A stretch of DNA of 64,000 nucleotides from Auanema rhodensis (lineage: Eukaryota; Nematoda; Chromadorea; Rhabditida; Rhabditidae). The notes under the pieces are model-generated. The model was not told the DNA's origin. It worked only from the letters and a program-made list of their open reading frames with translations, and made no database searches. Shown here piece by piece: positions 35,231-50,236 of this stretch. How positions within the stretch are numbered: the first letter of the stretch is position 1; each line of letters opens with the position of its first letter. The position numbers and the translations under genes are program-made. Location: the NCBI GenBank assembly GCA_964057225.1, contig OZ059896.1, positions 3,472,001 to 3,536,000 of the forward strand, read 5' to 3'.

Positions 35231-38200
35231 ACTAATATGGACATGGGGAATCTAATTTCGAAAACCGCATCTCTTTATCTTTCACGTGAAGCGAGTTACA
35301 TACCAAGTGCACATCACGTGTACATTCAATTAGCATAAATTATAGTTCACGTAAATTTCAAAGTCATGGTTAGCATGAACCAATATCAATAAAAATTTGT
35401 TTTTAGACTAATATGGACATGGGGAATCTAATTTTGAAAACCGCATCTCTTTATCTTTCACGTGAAGCGAGTTACATTCCAGGTGCACATCACGTGTACA
35501 TTTATTTAGCATAAATTAAAGTTCACGTAAATTTCAAAGTCATGGTTACCATGAACCAATATCAATAAAAATTTGTTTTTAGACTAATATGAACATGGGG
35601 AATCTAATTTTGAAAACCGCATCTCTTTATCTTTCACGTGAAGCGAGTTACATACCAAGTGCACATCACGTGTACATTTAATTAGCATAAATTAAAGTTC
35701 ACGTAAATTTCAAAGTCATGGTTACCATGAACCAATATCAATAAAAATTTGTTTTTAGACTAATATGGACATGGGGAATCTAATTTTGAAAACCGCATCT
35801 CTTTATATTTCACGTGAAGCGAGTTACATACCAAGTGCACATCACGTGTACATTTAATTAGCATAAATTAAAGTTCACGTAAATTTCAAAGTCATGGTTA
35901 CCATGCACCAATATCAATAAAAATTTGTTTTTAGACTAATATGGACATGGGGAATCTAATTTTGAAAACCGCATCTCTTTATCTTTCACGTGAAGCGAGT
36001 TACATTCCAGGTGCACATCACGTGTACATTTATTTAGCATAAATTAAAGTTCACGTAAATTTCAAAGTCATGGTTACCATGAACCAATATCAATAAAAAT
36101 TTGTTTTTAGACTAATATGGACATGGGGAATCTAATTTTGCAAACCGCATCTCTTTATCTTTCACGTGAGGCGAGTTACATACCAAGTGCACATCACGTG
36201 TACATTTAATTAGCATAAATTAAAGTTCACGTAAATTTCAAAGTCATGGTTACCATGAACCAATATCAATAAAAATTTGTTTTTAGACTAATATGGACAT
36301 GGGGAATCTAATTTTGAAAACCGCATCTCTTTATCTTTCACGTGAAGCGAGTTACATACCAAGTGCACATCACGTGTACATTTAATTAGCATAAATTAAA
36401 GTTCACGTAAATTTCAAAGTCATGGTTACCATGAACCAATATCAATAAAAATTTGTTTTTAGACTAATATGGACATGGGGAATCTAATTTTGAAAACCGC
36501 ATCTCTTTATATTTCACGTGAAGCGAGTTACATACCAAGTGCACATCACGTGTACATTTAATTAGCATAAATTAAAGTTCACGTAAATTTCAAAGTCATG
36601 GTTACCATGCACCAATATCAATAAAAATTTGTTTTTAGACTAATATGGACATGGTGAATCTAATTTTGAAAACCGCATCTCTTTATCTTTCACGTGAAGC
36701 GAGTTACATACCAAGTGCACATCACGTGTACATTTAATTAGAATAAATTAAAGTTCACGTAAATTTCAAAGTCATGATTACCATGAACCAATATCAATAA
36801 AAATTTGTTTTTAGACTAATATGGACATGGGGAATCTAATTTTGAAAACCGCATCTCTTTATCTTTCACGTGAAGCGAGTTACATACCAAGTGCACATCA
36901 CGTGTACATTTAATTAGCATAAATTAAAGTTCACGTAAATTTCAAAGTCATGGTTACCATGCACCAATATCAATAACAATTTGTTTTTAGACTAATATGG
37001 ACATGGGGAATCTAATTTTGAAAACCGCATCTCTTTATCTTTCACGTGAAGCGAGTTACATACCGAGTGCACATCACGTGTACATTTAATTAGCATAAAT
37101 TAAAGTTCACGTAAATTTCAAAGTCATGGTTACCATGCACCAATATCAATAACAATTTGTTTTTAGACTAATATGGACATGGGGAATCTAATTTTGAAAA
37201 CCGCATCTCTTTATCTTTCACGTGAAGCGAGTTACATACCAAGTGCACATCACGTGTACATTTAATTAGCATAAATTAAAGTTCACGTAAATTTCAAAGT
37301 CATGGTTACCATGCACCAATATCAATAAAAATTTGTTTTTAGACTAATATGGACATGGGGAATCTAATTTCGAAAACCGCATCTCTTTATCTTTCACGTG
37401 AAGCGAGTTACATACCAAGTGCACATCACGTGTACATTCAATTAGCATAAATTAAAGTTCACGTAAATTTCAAAGTCATGGTTAGCATGAACCAATATCA
37501 ATAAAAATTTGTTTTTAGACTAATATGGACATGGGGAATCTAATTTTGAAAACCGCATCTCTTTATCTTTCACGTGAAGCGAGTTACATTCCAGGTGCAC
37601 ATCACGTGTACATTTAATTAGCATAAATTAAAGTTCACTTAAATTTCAAAGTCATGGTTACCATGCATCAATATCAATAAAATTTTGTTTTTAGACTAAT
37701 ATGGACATGGGGAATCTAATTTTGAATACCGCATCTCTTTATCTTTCACGTGAAGCGAGTTACATACCAAGTGCACATCACGTGTACATTTAATTAGCAT
37801 AAATTAAAGTTCACGTAAATTTCAAAGTCATGGTTAGCATGAACCAATATCAATAAAAATTTGTTTTTAGACTAATATGGACATGGGGAATCTAATTTTG
37901 AAAACCGCATCTCTTTATCTTTCACGTGAAGCGAGTTACATACCAAGTGCACATCACGTGTACATTTAATTAGCATAAATTAAAGTTCACTTAAATTTCA
38001 AAGTCATGGTTACCATGCATCAATATCAATAAAATTTTGTTTTTAGACTAATATGGACATGGGGAATCTAATTTTGAATACCGCATCTCTTTATCTTTCA
38101 CGTGAAGCGAGTTACATACCAAGTGCACATCACGTGTACATTTAATTAGCATAAATTAAAGTTCACGTAAATTTCAAAGTCATGGTTAGCATGAACCAAT

Positions 38201-38763
38201 ATCAATAAAAATTTGTTTTTAGACTCATATGGACATGGGGAATCTAATTTTGAAAACCGCATCTCTTTATCTTTCACGTGAGGCGAGTTACATACCAAGT
38301 GCACATCACGTGTACATTTAATTAGCATAAGTTAAAGTTCACGTAAATTTCAAAGTCATGGTTACCATGCACCAATATCAATAAAAATTTGTTTTTAGAC
38401 TAATATGGACATGGGGAATCTAATTTTGAAAACCGCATCTCTTTATCTTTCACGTGAAGCGAGTTACATACCAAGTGCACATCACGTGTACATTTAATTA
38501 GCATAAATTAAAGTTCACTTAAATTTCAAAGTCATGGTTACCATGCATCAATATCAATAAAATTTTGTTTTTAGACTAATATGGACATGGGGAATCTAAT
38601 TTTGAAAACCGCATCTCTTTATCTTTCACGTGAAGCGAGTTACATACCAAGTGCACATCACGTGTACATTTAATTAGCATAAATTAAAGTTCACGTAAAT
38701 TTCAAAGTCATGGTTAGCATGAACCAATATCAATAAAAATTTGTTTTTAGACTAATATGGACA

Positions 38764-40334
38764 TGGGGAATCTAATTTTGAAAACGTCATCTCTTTATCT
38801 TTCACGTGAAGCGAGTTACATACCAAGTGCACATCACGTGTACATTTAATTAGCATAAATTAAAGTTCACGTAAATTTCAAAGTCATGGTTACCATGAAC
38901 CAATATCAATAAAAATTTGTTTTTAGACTAATATGGACATGGGGAATCTAATTTTGAAAACCGCATCTCTTTATCTTTCACGTGAAGCGAGTTACATACC
39001 AAGTGCACATCACGTGTACATTTAATTAGCATAAATTAAAGTTCACGTAAATTTCAAAGTCATGGTTACCATGCACCAATATCAATAAAAATTTGTTTTT
39101 AGACTAATATGGACATGGGGAATCTAATTTTGAAAACGTCATCTCTTTATCTTTCACGTGAAGCGAGTTACATACCAAGTGCACATCACGTGTACATTTA
39201 ATTAGCATAAATTAAAGTTCACGTAAATTTCAAAGTCATGGTTACCATGAACCAATATCAATAAAAATTTGTTTTTAGACTAATATGGACATGGGGAATC
39301 TAATTTTGAAAACCGCATCTCTTTATCTTTCACGTGAAGCGAGTTACATACCAAGTGCACATCACGTGTACATTTAATTAGCATAAATTAAAGTTCACGT
39401 AAATTTCAAAGTCATGGTTACCATGCACCAATATCAATAAAAATTCGTTTTTAGACTAATATGGACATGGGGAATCTAATTTCGAAAACCGCATCTCTTT
39501 ATCTTTCACGTGAAGCGAGTTACATACCAAGTGCACATCACGTGTACATTCAATTAGCATAAATTAAAGTTCACGTAAATTTCAAAGTCATGATTACCAT
39601 ACACCAATATCAATAAAAATTTGTTTTTAGACTAATATGGACATGGGGAATCTAATTTTGAAAACCGCATCTCTTTATCTTTCACGTGAAGCGAGTTACA
39701 TTCCAGGTGCACATCACGTGTACATTTATTTAGCATAAATTAAAGTTCACGTAAATTTCAAAGTCATGGTTACCATGAACCAATATCAATTAAAATTTGT
39801 TTTTAGACTAATATGGACATGGGGAATCTAATTTTGCAAACCGCATCTCTTTATCTTTCACGTGAGGCGAGTTACATACCAAGTGCACATCACGTGTACA
39901 TTTAATTAGCATAAATTAAAGTTCACGTAAATTTCAAAGTCATGGTTACCATGAACCAATATCAATAAAAATTTGTTTTTAGACTAATATGGACATGGGG
40001 AATCTAATTTTGAAAACCGCATCTCTTTATCTTTCACGTGAAGCGAGTTACATACCAAGTGCACATCACGTGTACATTTAATTAGCATAAATTAAAGTTC
40101 ACGTAAATTTCAAAGTCATGGTTACCATGAACCAATATCAATAAAAATTTGTTTTTAGACTAATATGGACATGGGGAATCTAATTTTGAAAACCGCATCT
40201 CTTTATATTTCACGTGAAGCGAGTTACATACCAAGTGCACATCACGTGTACATTTAATTAGCATAAATTAAAGTTCACGTAAATTTCAAAGTCATGGTTA
40301 CCATGCACCAATATCAATAAAAATTTGTTTTTAG
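38764..40334. repeat. Segment duplicated at a 5,104-bp offset, copy 2
   Basis: Counterpart of 33,660-35,230, with small differences such as AAAAATTCG at 39,440 and AATTAAAATTTG at 39,790. Near its end the best match switches to 36,000-36,950 at a 3,696-bp offset (21 monomers), including TTAGAATAAATT at 40,437 and 36,741. The segment is therefore a mosaic of two or more donor stretches. Confidence 0.8.
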
Positions 40335-42239
40335 ACTAATATGGACATGGTGAATCTAATTTTGAAAACCGCATCTCTTTATCTTTCACGTGAAGCGAGT
40401 TACATACCAAGTGCACATCACGTGTACATTTAATTAGAATAAATTAAAGTTCACGTAAATTTCAAAGTCATGATTACCATGAACCAATATCAATAAAAAT
40501 TTGTTTTTAGACTAATATGGACATGGGGAATCTAATTTTGAAAACCGCATCTCTTTATCTTTCACGTGAAGCGAGTTACATACCAAGTGCACATCACGTG
40601 TACATTTAATTAGCATAAATTAAAGTTCACGTAAATTTCAAAGTCATGGTTACCATGCACCAATATCAATAAAAATTTGTTTTTAGACTAATATGGACAT
40701 GGGGAATCTAATTTTGAAAACGTCATCTCTTTATCTTTCACGTGAAGCGAGTTACATACCAAGTGCACATCACGTGTACATTTAATTAGCATAAATTAAA
40801 GTTCACGTAAATTTCAAAGTCATGGTTACCATGCACCAATATCAATAAAATTTTGTTTTTAGACTAATATGGACATGGGGAATCTAATTATGAAAACCGC
40901 ATCTCTTTATCTTTCACGTGAAGCGAGTTACATACCAAGTGCACATCACGTGTACATTTAATTAGCATAAATTAAAGTTCACGTAAATTTCAAAGTCATG
41001 GTTACCATGAACCAATATCAATAAAAATTTGTTTTTAGACTAATATGGACATGGGGAATCTAATTTTGAAAACCGCATCTCTTTATCTTTCACGTGAAGC
41101 GAGTTACATACCAAGTGCACATCACGTGTACATTTAATTAGCATAAATTAAAGTTCACGTAAATTTCAAAGTCATGGTTACCATGCACCAATATCAATAA
41201 AAATTTGTTTTTAGACTAATATGGACATGGGGAATCTAATTTCGAAAACCGCATCTCTTTATCTTTCACGTGAAGCGAGTTACATACCAAGTGCACATCA
41301 CGTGTACATTCAATTAGCATAAATTAAAGTTCACGTAAATTTCAAAGTCATGGTTAGCATGAACCAATATCAATAAAAATTTGTTTTTAGACTAATATGG
41401 ACATGGGGAATCTAATTTTGAAAACCGCATCTCTTTATCTTTCACGTGAAGCGAGTTACATTCCAGGTGCACATCACGTGTACATTTATTTAGCATAAAT
41501 TAAAGTTCACGTAAATTTCAAAGTCATGGTTACCATGAACCAATATCAATAAAAATTTGTTTTTAGACTAATATGGACATGGGGAAACTAATTTTGCAAA
41601 CCGCATCTCTTTATCTTTCACGTGAAGCGAGTCACATACCAAGTGCACATCACGTGTACATTTATTTAGCATAAATTAAAGTTCACGTAAATTTCAAAGT
41701 CATGGTTACCATGAACCAATATCAATAAAAATTTGTTTTTAGACTAATATGGACATGGGGAATCTAATTTTGAAAACGTCATCTCTTTATCTTTCACGTG
41801 AAGCGAGTTACATACCAAGTGCACATCACGTGTACATTTAATTAGCATAAATTAAAGTTCACGTAAATTTCAAAGTCATGGTTACCATGCACCAATATCA
41901 ATAAAATTTTGTTTTTAGACTAATATGGACATGGGGAATCTAATTATGAAAACCGCATCTCTTTATCTTTCACGTGAAGCGAGTTACATACCAAGTGCAC
42001 ATCACGTGTACATTTAATTAGCATAAATTAAAGTTCACGTAAATTTCAAAGTCATGGTTACCATGAACCAATATCAATAAAAATTTGTTTTTAGACTAAT
42101 ATGGACATGGGGAATCTAATTTTGAAAACCGCATCTCTTTATCTTTCACGTGAAGCGAGTTACATACCAAGTGCACATCACGTGTACATTTAATTAGCAT
42201 AAATTAAAGTTCACGTAAATTTCAAAGTCATGGTTACCA

Positions 42240-43130
42240 TGAACCAATATCAATAAAAATTTGTTTTTAGACTAATATGGACATGGGGAATCTAATTTTG
42301 AAAACCGCATCTCTTTATCTTTCACGTGAAGCGAGTTACATTCCAGGTGCACATCACGTGTACATTTATTTAGCATAAATTAAAGTTCACGTAAATTTCA
42401 AAGTCATGGTTAGCATGAACCAATATCAATAAAAATTTGTTTTTAGACTAATATGGACATGGGGAATCTAATTTTGAAAACCGCATCTCTTTATCTTTCA
42501 CGTGAAGCGAGTTACATACCAAGTGCACATCACGTGTACATTTAATTAGCATAAATTAAAGTTCACGTAAATTTCAAAGTCATGGTTACCATGCACCAAT
42601 ATCAATAAAATTTTGTTTTTAGACTAATATGGACATGGGGAATCTAATTATGAAAACCGCATCTCTTTATCTTTCACGTGAAGCGAGTTACATACCAAGT
42701 GCACATCACGTGTACATTTAATTAGCATAAATTAAAGTTCACGTAAATTTCAAAGTCATGGTTACCATGAACCAATATCAATAAAAATTTGTTTTTAGAC
42801 TAATATGGACATGGGGAATCTAATTTTGAAAACCGCATCTCTTTATCTTTCACGTGAAGCGAGTTACATACCAAGTGCACATCACGTGTACATTTAATTA
42901 GCATAAATTAAAGTTCACGTAAATTTCAAAGTCATGGTTACCATGAACCAATATCAATAAAAATTTGTTTTTAGACTAATATGGACATGGGGAATCTAAT
43001 TTTGAAAACCGCATCTCTTTATCTTTCACGTGAAGCGAGTTACATTCCAGGTGCACATCACGTGTACATTTATTTAGCATAAATTAAAGTTCACGTAAAT
43101 TTCAAAGTCATGGTTAGCATGAACCAATAT
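42240..43130. repeat. Tetrameric sat176 repeat (704-bp offset)
   Basis: TTCCAGGTGC plus TTTATTTAGC plus GTTAGCATG occur together at about 42,350 and again at about 43,054. The AATTATGAAAACC change lies at 41,946 and 42,650. Both pairs are 704 bp (four monomers) apart. AATTATGAAAACC at 40,890 is six monomers before 41,946, a different period from the same marker. Confidence 0.75.
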
Positions 43131-46100
43131 CAATAAAAATTTGTTTTTAGACTAATATGGACATGGGGAATCTAATTTTGAAAACCGCATCTCTTTATCT
43201 TTCACGTGAAGCGAGTCACATACCAAGTGCACATCACGTGTACATTCAATTAGCATAAATTAAAGTTCACGTAAATTTCAAAGTCATGGTTACCATGCAC
43301 CAATATCAATAAAAATTTGTTTTTAGACTAATATGAACATGGGGAATCTAATTTTGAAAACCGCATCTCTTTATCTTCCACGTGAAGCGAGTTACATACC
43401 AAGTGCACATCACGTGTACATTTAATTAGCATAAATTAAAGTTCACGTAAATTTCAAAGTCATGGTTACCATGAACCAATATCAATAAAAATTTGTTTTT
43501 AGACTAATATGGACATGGGGAATCTAATTTTGAAAACCGCATCTCTTTATCTTTCACGTGAAGCGAGTTACATACCAAGTGCACATCACGTGTACATTTA
43601 ATTAGCATAAATTAAAGTTCACGTAAATTTCAAAGTCATGGTTACCATGAACCAATATCAATAAAAATTTGTTTTTAGACTAATATGGACATGGGGAATC
43701 TAATTTTGAAAACCGCATCTCTTTATATTTCACGTGAAGCGAGTTACATACCAAGTGCACATCACGTGTACATTTAATTAGCATAACTTAAAGTTCACGT
43801 AAATTTCAAAGTCATGGTTACCATGCACCAATATCAATAAAAATTTGTTTTTAGACTAATATGGACATGGTGAATCTAATTTTGAAAACCGCATCTCTTT
43901 ATCTTTCACGTGAAGCGAGTTACATACCAAGTGCACATCACGTGTACATTTAATTAGCATAAATTAAAGTTCACTTAAATTTCAAAGTCATGGTTACCAT
44001 GCATCAATATCAATAAAATTTTGTTTTTAGACTAATATGGACATGGGGAATCTAATTTTGAAAACCGCATCTCTTTATCTTTCACGTGAAGCGAGTTACA
44101 TACCAAGTGCACATCACGTGTACATTCAATTAGCATAAATTAAAGTTCACGTAAATTTCAAAGTCATGGTTAGCATGAACCAATATCAATAAAAATTTGT
44201 TTTTAGACTAATATGGACATGGGGAATCTAATTTTGAAAACCGCATCTCTTTATTTTTCACGTGAAGCGAGTTACATTCCAGGTGCACATCACGTGTACA
44301 TTTATTTAGCATAAATTAAAGTTCACGTAAATTTCAAAGTCATGGTTACCATGAACCAATATCAATAAAATTTTGTTTTTAGACTAATATGGACATGGGG
44401 AATCTAATTTTGAAAACCGCATCTCTTTATCTTTCACGTGAAGCGAGTTACATACCAAGTGCACATCACGTGTACATTTAATTAGCATAAATTAAAGTTC
44501 ACGTAAATTTCAAACTCATGGTTACCATGAACCAATATCAATAAAAATTTGTTTTTAGACTAATATGGACATGGAGAATCTAATTATGAAAACCGCATCT
44601 CTTTATCTTTCACGTGAAGCGAGTTACATACCAAGTGCACATCACGTGTACATTTAATTAGCATAAATTAAAGTTCACGTAAATTTCAAACTCATGGTTA
44701 CCATGCACCAATATCAATAAAAATTTGTTTTTAGAGTAATATGGACATGGAGAATCTATTTTTAAAAACCGCATCTCTTTATCTTTCACGTGAATCGAGT
44801 TACATACCAAGTGCACATCACGTGTACATTTAATTAGCATAAATTAAAGTTCACGTAAATTTCAAACTCATGGTTACCATGCACCAATATCAATACAATT
44901 TTGTTTTTAGACTAATATGGACATGGGGAATCTAATTTTGAAAACCGCATCTCTTTATCTTTCACGTGAAGCGAGTTACATACCAAGTGCACATCACGTG
45001 TACATTTAATTAGCATAAATTAAAGTTCACTTAAATTTCAAAGTCATGGTTACCATGCACCAATATCAATAAAAATTTGTTTTTAGACTAATATGGACAT
45101 GGGGAATCTAATTTTCAAAACCGCATCTCTTTATCTTTCACGTGAAGCGAGTTACATACCAAGTGCACATCACGTGTACATTTAATTAGCATAAATTAAA
45201 GTTCACTTAAATTTCAAAGTCATGGTTACCATGCATCAATATCAATAAAATTTTGTTTTTAGACTAATATGGACATGGGGAATCTAATTTTGAATACCGC
45301 ATCTCTTTATCTTTCACGTGAAGCGAGTTACATACCAAGTGCACATCACGTGTACATTTAATTAGCATAAATTAAAGTTCACGTAAATTTCAAAGTCATG
45401 GTTAGCATGAACCAATATCAATAAAAATTTGTTTTTAGACTAATATGGACATGGGGAATCTAATTTTGAAAACGTCATCTCTTTATCTTTCACGTGAAGC
45501 GAGTTACATACCAAGTGCACATCACGTGTACATTTAATTAGCATAAATTAAAGTTCACGTAAATTTCAAAGTCATGGTTACCATGAACCAATATCAATAA
45601 AAATTTGTTTTTAGACTAATATGGACATGGGGAATCTAATTTTGAAAACCGCATCTCTTTATCTTTCACGTGAAGCGAGTTACATACCAAGTGCACATCA
45701 CGTGTACATTTAATTAGCATAAATTAAAGTTCACGTAAATTTCAAAGTCATGGTTACCATGCACCAATATCAATAAAAATTTGTTTTTAGACTAATATGG
45801 ACATGGGGAATCTAATTTTGAAAACGTCATCTCTTTATCTTTCACGTGAAGCGAGTTACATACCAAGTGCACATCACGTGTACATTTAATTAGCATAAAT
45901 TAAAGTTCACGTAAATTTCAAAGTCATGGTTACCATGCACCAATATCAATAAAAATTTGTTTTTAGACTAATATGGACATGGGGAATCTAATTTTCAAAA
46001 CCGCATCTCTTTATCTTTCACGTGAAGCGAGTTACATACCAAGTGCACATCACGTGTACATTTAATTAGCATAAATTAAAGTTCACTTAAATTTGAAAGT

Positions 46101-47999
46101 CATGGTTACCATGCAGCAATATCAATAAAATTTTGTTTTTAGACTAATATGGACATGGGGAATCTAATTTTGAAAACCGCATCTCTTTATCTTTCACGTG
46201 AAGCGAGTTACATACCAAGTGCACATCCCGTGTACATTTAATTAGCATAAATTAAAGTTCACGTAAATTTCAAACTCATGGTTACCATGCACCAATATCA
46301 ATAAAAATTTGTTTTTAGACTAATATGGACATGGGGAATCTATATTTGAAAAACGCATCTCTTTATCTTACACGTGAAGCGAGTTACATACCAAGTGCAC
46401 ATCACGTGTACATTTAATTAGCATAAATCAAAGTTCACGTAAATTTCAAAGTCATGGTTACCATGCACCAATATCAATAAAATTTTGTTTTTAGACTAAT
46501 ATGGACATGGGGAATCTAATTATGAAAACCGCATCTCTTTAACTTTCACGTGAAGCGAGTTACATACCAAGTGCACATCACGTGTACATTTAATTAGCAT
46601 AAATTAAAGTTCACGTAAATTTCAAAGTCATGGTTACCATGCACCAATATCAATAAAATTTTGTTTTTAGACTAATATGGACATGGGGAATCTAATTTTG
46701 AAAACCGCATCTCTTTATTTTTCACGTGAAGCGAGTTACATACCAAGTGCACATCACGTGTACATTTAATTAGCATAAATTAAAGTTCACGTAAATTTCA
46801 AACTCATGGTTACCATACACCAATATCAATAAAAATTTGTTTTTAGACTAATATGGACATGGAGAATCTAATTTTAAAAACCGCATCTCTTTATCTTTCA
46901 CGTGAAGCGAGTTACATACCAAGTGCACATCACGTGTACATTTAATTAGCATAAATTAAAGTTCACGTAAATTTCAAAGTCATGGTTACCATGCACCAAT
47001 ATCAATAAAATTTTGTTTGTGAACTAATATGGACATGGGGAATCTAATTTTGGAAACCGCATCTCTTCATCTTTCACGTGAAGCGAGTTACATACCAAGT
47101 GCACATCCCGTGTACATTTAATTAGCATAAATTAAAGTTCACTTAAATTTCAAAGTCATGGTTACCATGCATCAATATCAATAAAATTTTGTTTTTAGAC
47201 TAATATGGACATGGGGAATCTAATTTTGAAAACGGCATCTCTTTATCTTTCACGTGAAGCGAGTTACATACCAAGTGCACATCCCGTGTACATTTAATTA
47301 GCATAAATTAAAGTTCACGTAAATTTCAAACTCATGGTTACCATGCACCAATATCAATAAAAATTTGTTTTTAGACTAATATGGACATGGGGAATCTATA
47401 TTTGAAAAACGCATCTCTTTATCTTTCACGTGAAGCGAGTTACATACCAAGTGCACATCACGTGTACATTTAATTAGCATAAATCAAAGTTCACGTAAAT
47501 TTCAAAGTCATGGTTACCATGCACCAATATCAATAAAATTTTGTTTTTAGACTAATATGGACATGGGGAATCTAATTATGAAAACCGCATCTCTTTATCT
47601 TTCACGTGAAGCGAGTTACATACCAAGTGCACATCACGTGTACATTTAATTAGCATAAATTAAAGTTCACGTAAATTTCAAAGTCATGGTTACCATGCAC
47701 CAATATCAATTAAATTTTGTTTTTAGACTAATATGGACATGGGGAATCTAATTTTGAAAACCGCATCTCTTTATTTTTCACGTGAAGCGAGTTACATACC
47801 AAGTGCACATCACGTGTACATTTAATTAGCATAAATTAAAGTTCACGTAAATTTCAAACTCATGGTTACCATACACCAATATCAATAAAAATTTGTTTTT
47901 AGACTAATATGGACATGGAGAATCTAATTTTAAAAACCGCATCTCTTTATCTTTCACGTGAAGCGAGTTACATACCAAGTGCACATCACGTGTACATTT

Positions 48000-49055
48000 A
48001 ATTAGCATAAATTAAAGTTCACGTAAATTTCAAAGTCATGGTTACCATGCACCAATATCAATAAAATTTTGTTTTTAGACTAATATGGACATGGGGAATC
48101 TAATTTTGAAAACCGCATCTCTTTATCTTTCACGTGAAGCGAGTTACATACCAAGTGCACATCACGTGTACATTTAATTAGCATAAATTAAAGTTCACGT
48201 AAATTTCAAACTCATGGTTACCATGAACCAATATCAATAAAAATTTGTTTTTAGACTAATATGGACATGGGGAATCTAATTTTGAAAACCGCATCTCTTT
48301 ATCTTTCACGTGAAGCGAGTTACATACCAAGTGCACATCACGTGTACATTTAATTAGCATAAATTAAAGTTCACTTAAATTTCAAAGTCATGGTTACCAT
48401 GCATCAATATCAATAAAATTTTGTTTTTAGACTAATATGGACATGGGGAATCTAATTTTGAAAACCGCATCTCTTTATCTTTCACGTGAAGCGAGTTACA
48501 TACCAAGTGCACATCACGTGTACATTTAATTAGCATAAATTAAAGTTCACATAAATTTCAAACTCATGGTTACCATGCACCAATATCAATAAAAATTTGT
48601 TTTTAGACTAATATGGACATGGGGAATCTAATTTTGAAAAACGCATCTCTTTATCTTTCACGTGAAGCGAGTTACATACCAAGTGCACATCACGTGTACA
48701 TTTAATTAGCATAAATTAAAGTTCACGTAAATTTCAAAGTCATGGTTACCATGCACCAATATCAATAAAATTTTGTTTTTAGACTAATATGGACATGGGG
48801 AATCTAATTTTGAAAACCGCATCTCTTCATCTTTCACGTGAAGCGAGTTACATACCAAGTGCACATCACGTGTACATTTAATTAGCATAAATTAAAGTTC
48901 ACGTAAATTTCAAACTCATGGTTACCATGAACCAATATCAATAAAAATTTGTTTTTAGACTAATATGGACATGGAGAATCTAATTATGAAAACCGCATCT
49001 CTTTATCTTTCACGTGAAGCGAGTTACATACCAAGTGCACATCACGTGTACATTT
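48000..49055. repeat. Hexameric sat176 repeat, copy 1 (1,056 bp)
   Basis: Six units followed directly by a second copy. Shared rare markers at a 1,056-bp offset include TTCACATAAATTTC (48,549/49,605), TCTTCATCTTTC (48,826/49,882) and AATTATGAAAACC (48,980/50,036). Confidence 0.88.
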
Positions 49056-50236
49056 AATTAGCATAAATTAAAGTTCACGTAAATTTCAAAGTCATGGTTA
49101 CCATGCACCAATATCAATAAAATTTTGTTTTTAGACTAATATGGACATGGGGAATCTAATTTTGAAAACCGCATCTCTTTATCTTTCACGTGAAGCGAGT
49201 TACATACCAAGTGCACATCACGTGTACATTTAATTAGCATAAATTAAAGTTCACGTAAATTTCAAACTCATGGTTACCATGAACCAATATCAATAAAAAT
49301 TTGTTTTTAGACTAATATGGACATGGGGAATCTAATTTTGAAAACCGCATCTCTTTATCTTTCACGTGAAGCGAGTTACATACCAAGTGCACATCACGTG
49401 TACATTTAATTAGCATAAATTAAAGTTCACTTAAATTTCAAAGTCATGGTTACCATGCATCAATATCAATAAAATTTTGTTTTTAGACTAATATGGACAT
49501 GGGGAATCTAATTTTGAAAACCGCATCTCTTTATCTTTCACGTGAAGCGAGTTACATACCAAGTGCACATCACGTGTACATTTAATTAGCATAAATTAAA
49601 GTTCACATAAATTTCAAACTCATGGTTACCATGCACCAATATCAATAAAAATTTGTTTTTAGACTAATATGGACATGGGGAATCTAATTTTGAAAAACGC
49701 ATCTCTTTATCTTTCACGTGAAGCGAGTTACATACCAAGTGCACATCACGTGTACATTTAATTAGCATAAATTAAAGTTCACGTAAATTTCAAAGTCATG
49801 GTTACCATGCACCAATATCAATAAAATTTTGTTTTTAGACTAATATGGACATGGGGAATCTAATTTTGAAAACCGCATCTCTTCATCTTTCACGTGAAGC
49901 GAGTTACATACCAAGTGCACATCACGTGTACATTTAATTAGCATAAATTAAAGTTCACGTAAATTTCAAACTCATGGTTACCATGAACCAATATCAATAA
50001 AAATTTGTTTTTAGACTAATATGGACATGGAGAATCTAATTATGAAAACCGCATCTCTTTATCTTTCACGTGAAGCGAGTTACATACCAAGTGCACATCA
50101 CGTGTACATTTAATTAGCATAAATTAAAGTTCACGTAAATTTCAAAGTCATGGTTACCATGCACCAATATCAATAAAATTTTGTTTTTAGACTAATATGG
50201 ACATGGGGAATCTAATTTTGAAAACCGCATCTCTTT
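49056..50236. repeat. Hexameric sat176 repeat, copy 2
   Basis: Counterpart of 48,000-49,055, continuing a little further before the match breaks near 50,240 (TTATTTTTCACG against TTATCTTTCACG in the corresponding place). By eye the copies are nearly identical. Confidence 0.88.

Noticed and set aside
44658-44840. Minus-strand 60-codon frames in sat176 (38,146; 44,658; 50,466; 52,399; 53,279; 55,215; 60,141)
   Set aside because: Each spans about one monomer and appears where a change such as GAGTAATATGG, GACTGATATGG or GACTCATATGG removes a minus-strand stop. They are shadows of the tandem repeat.
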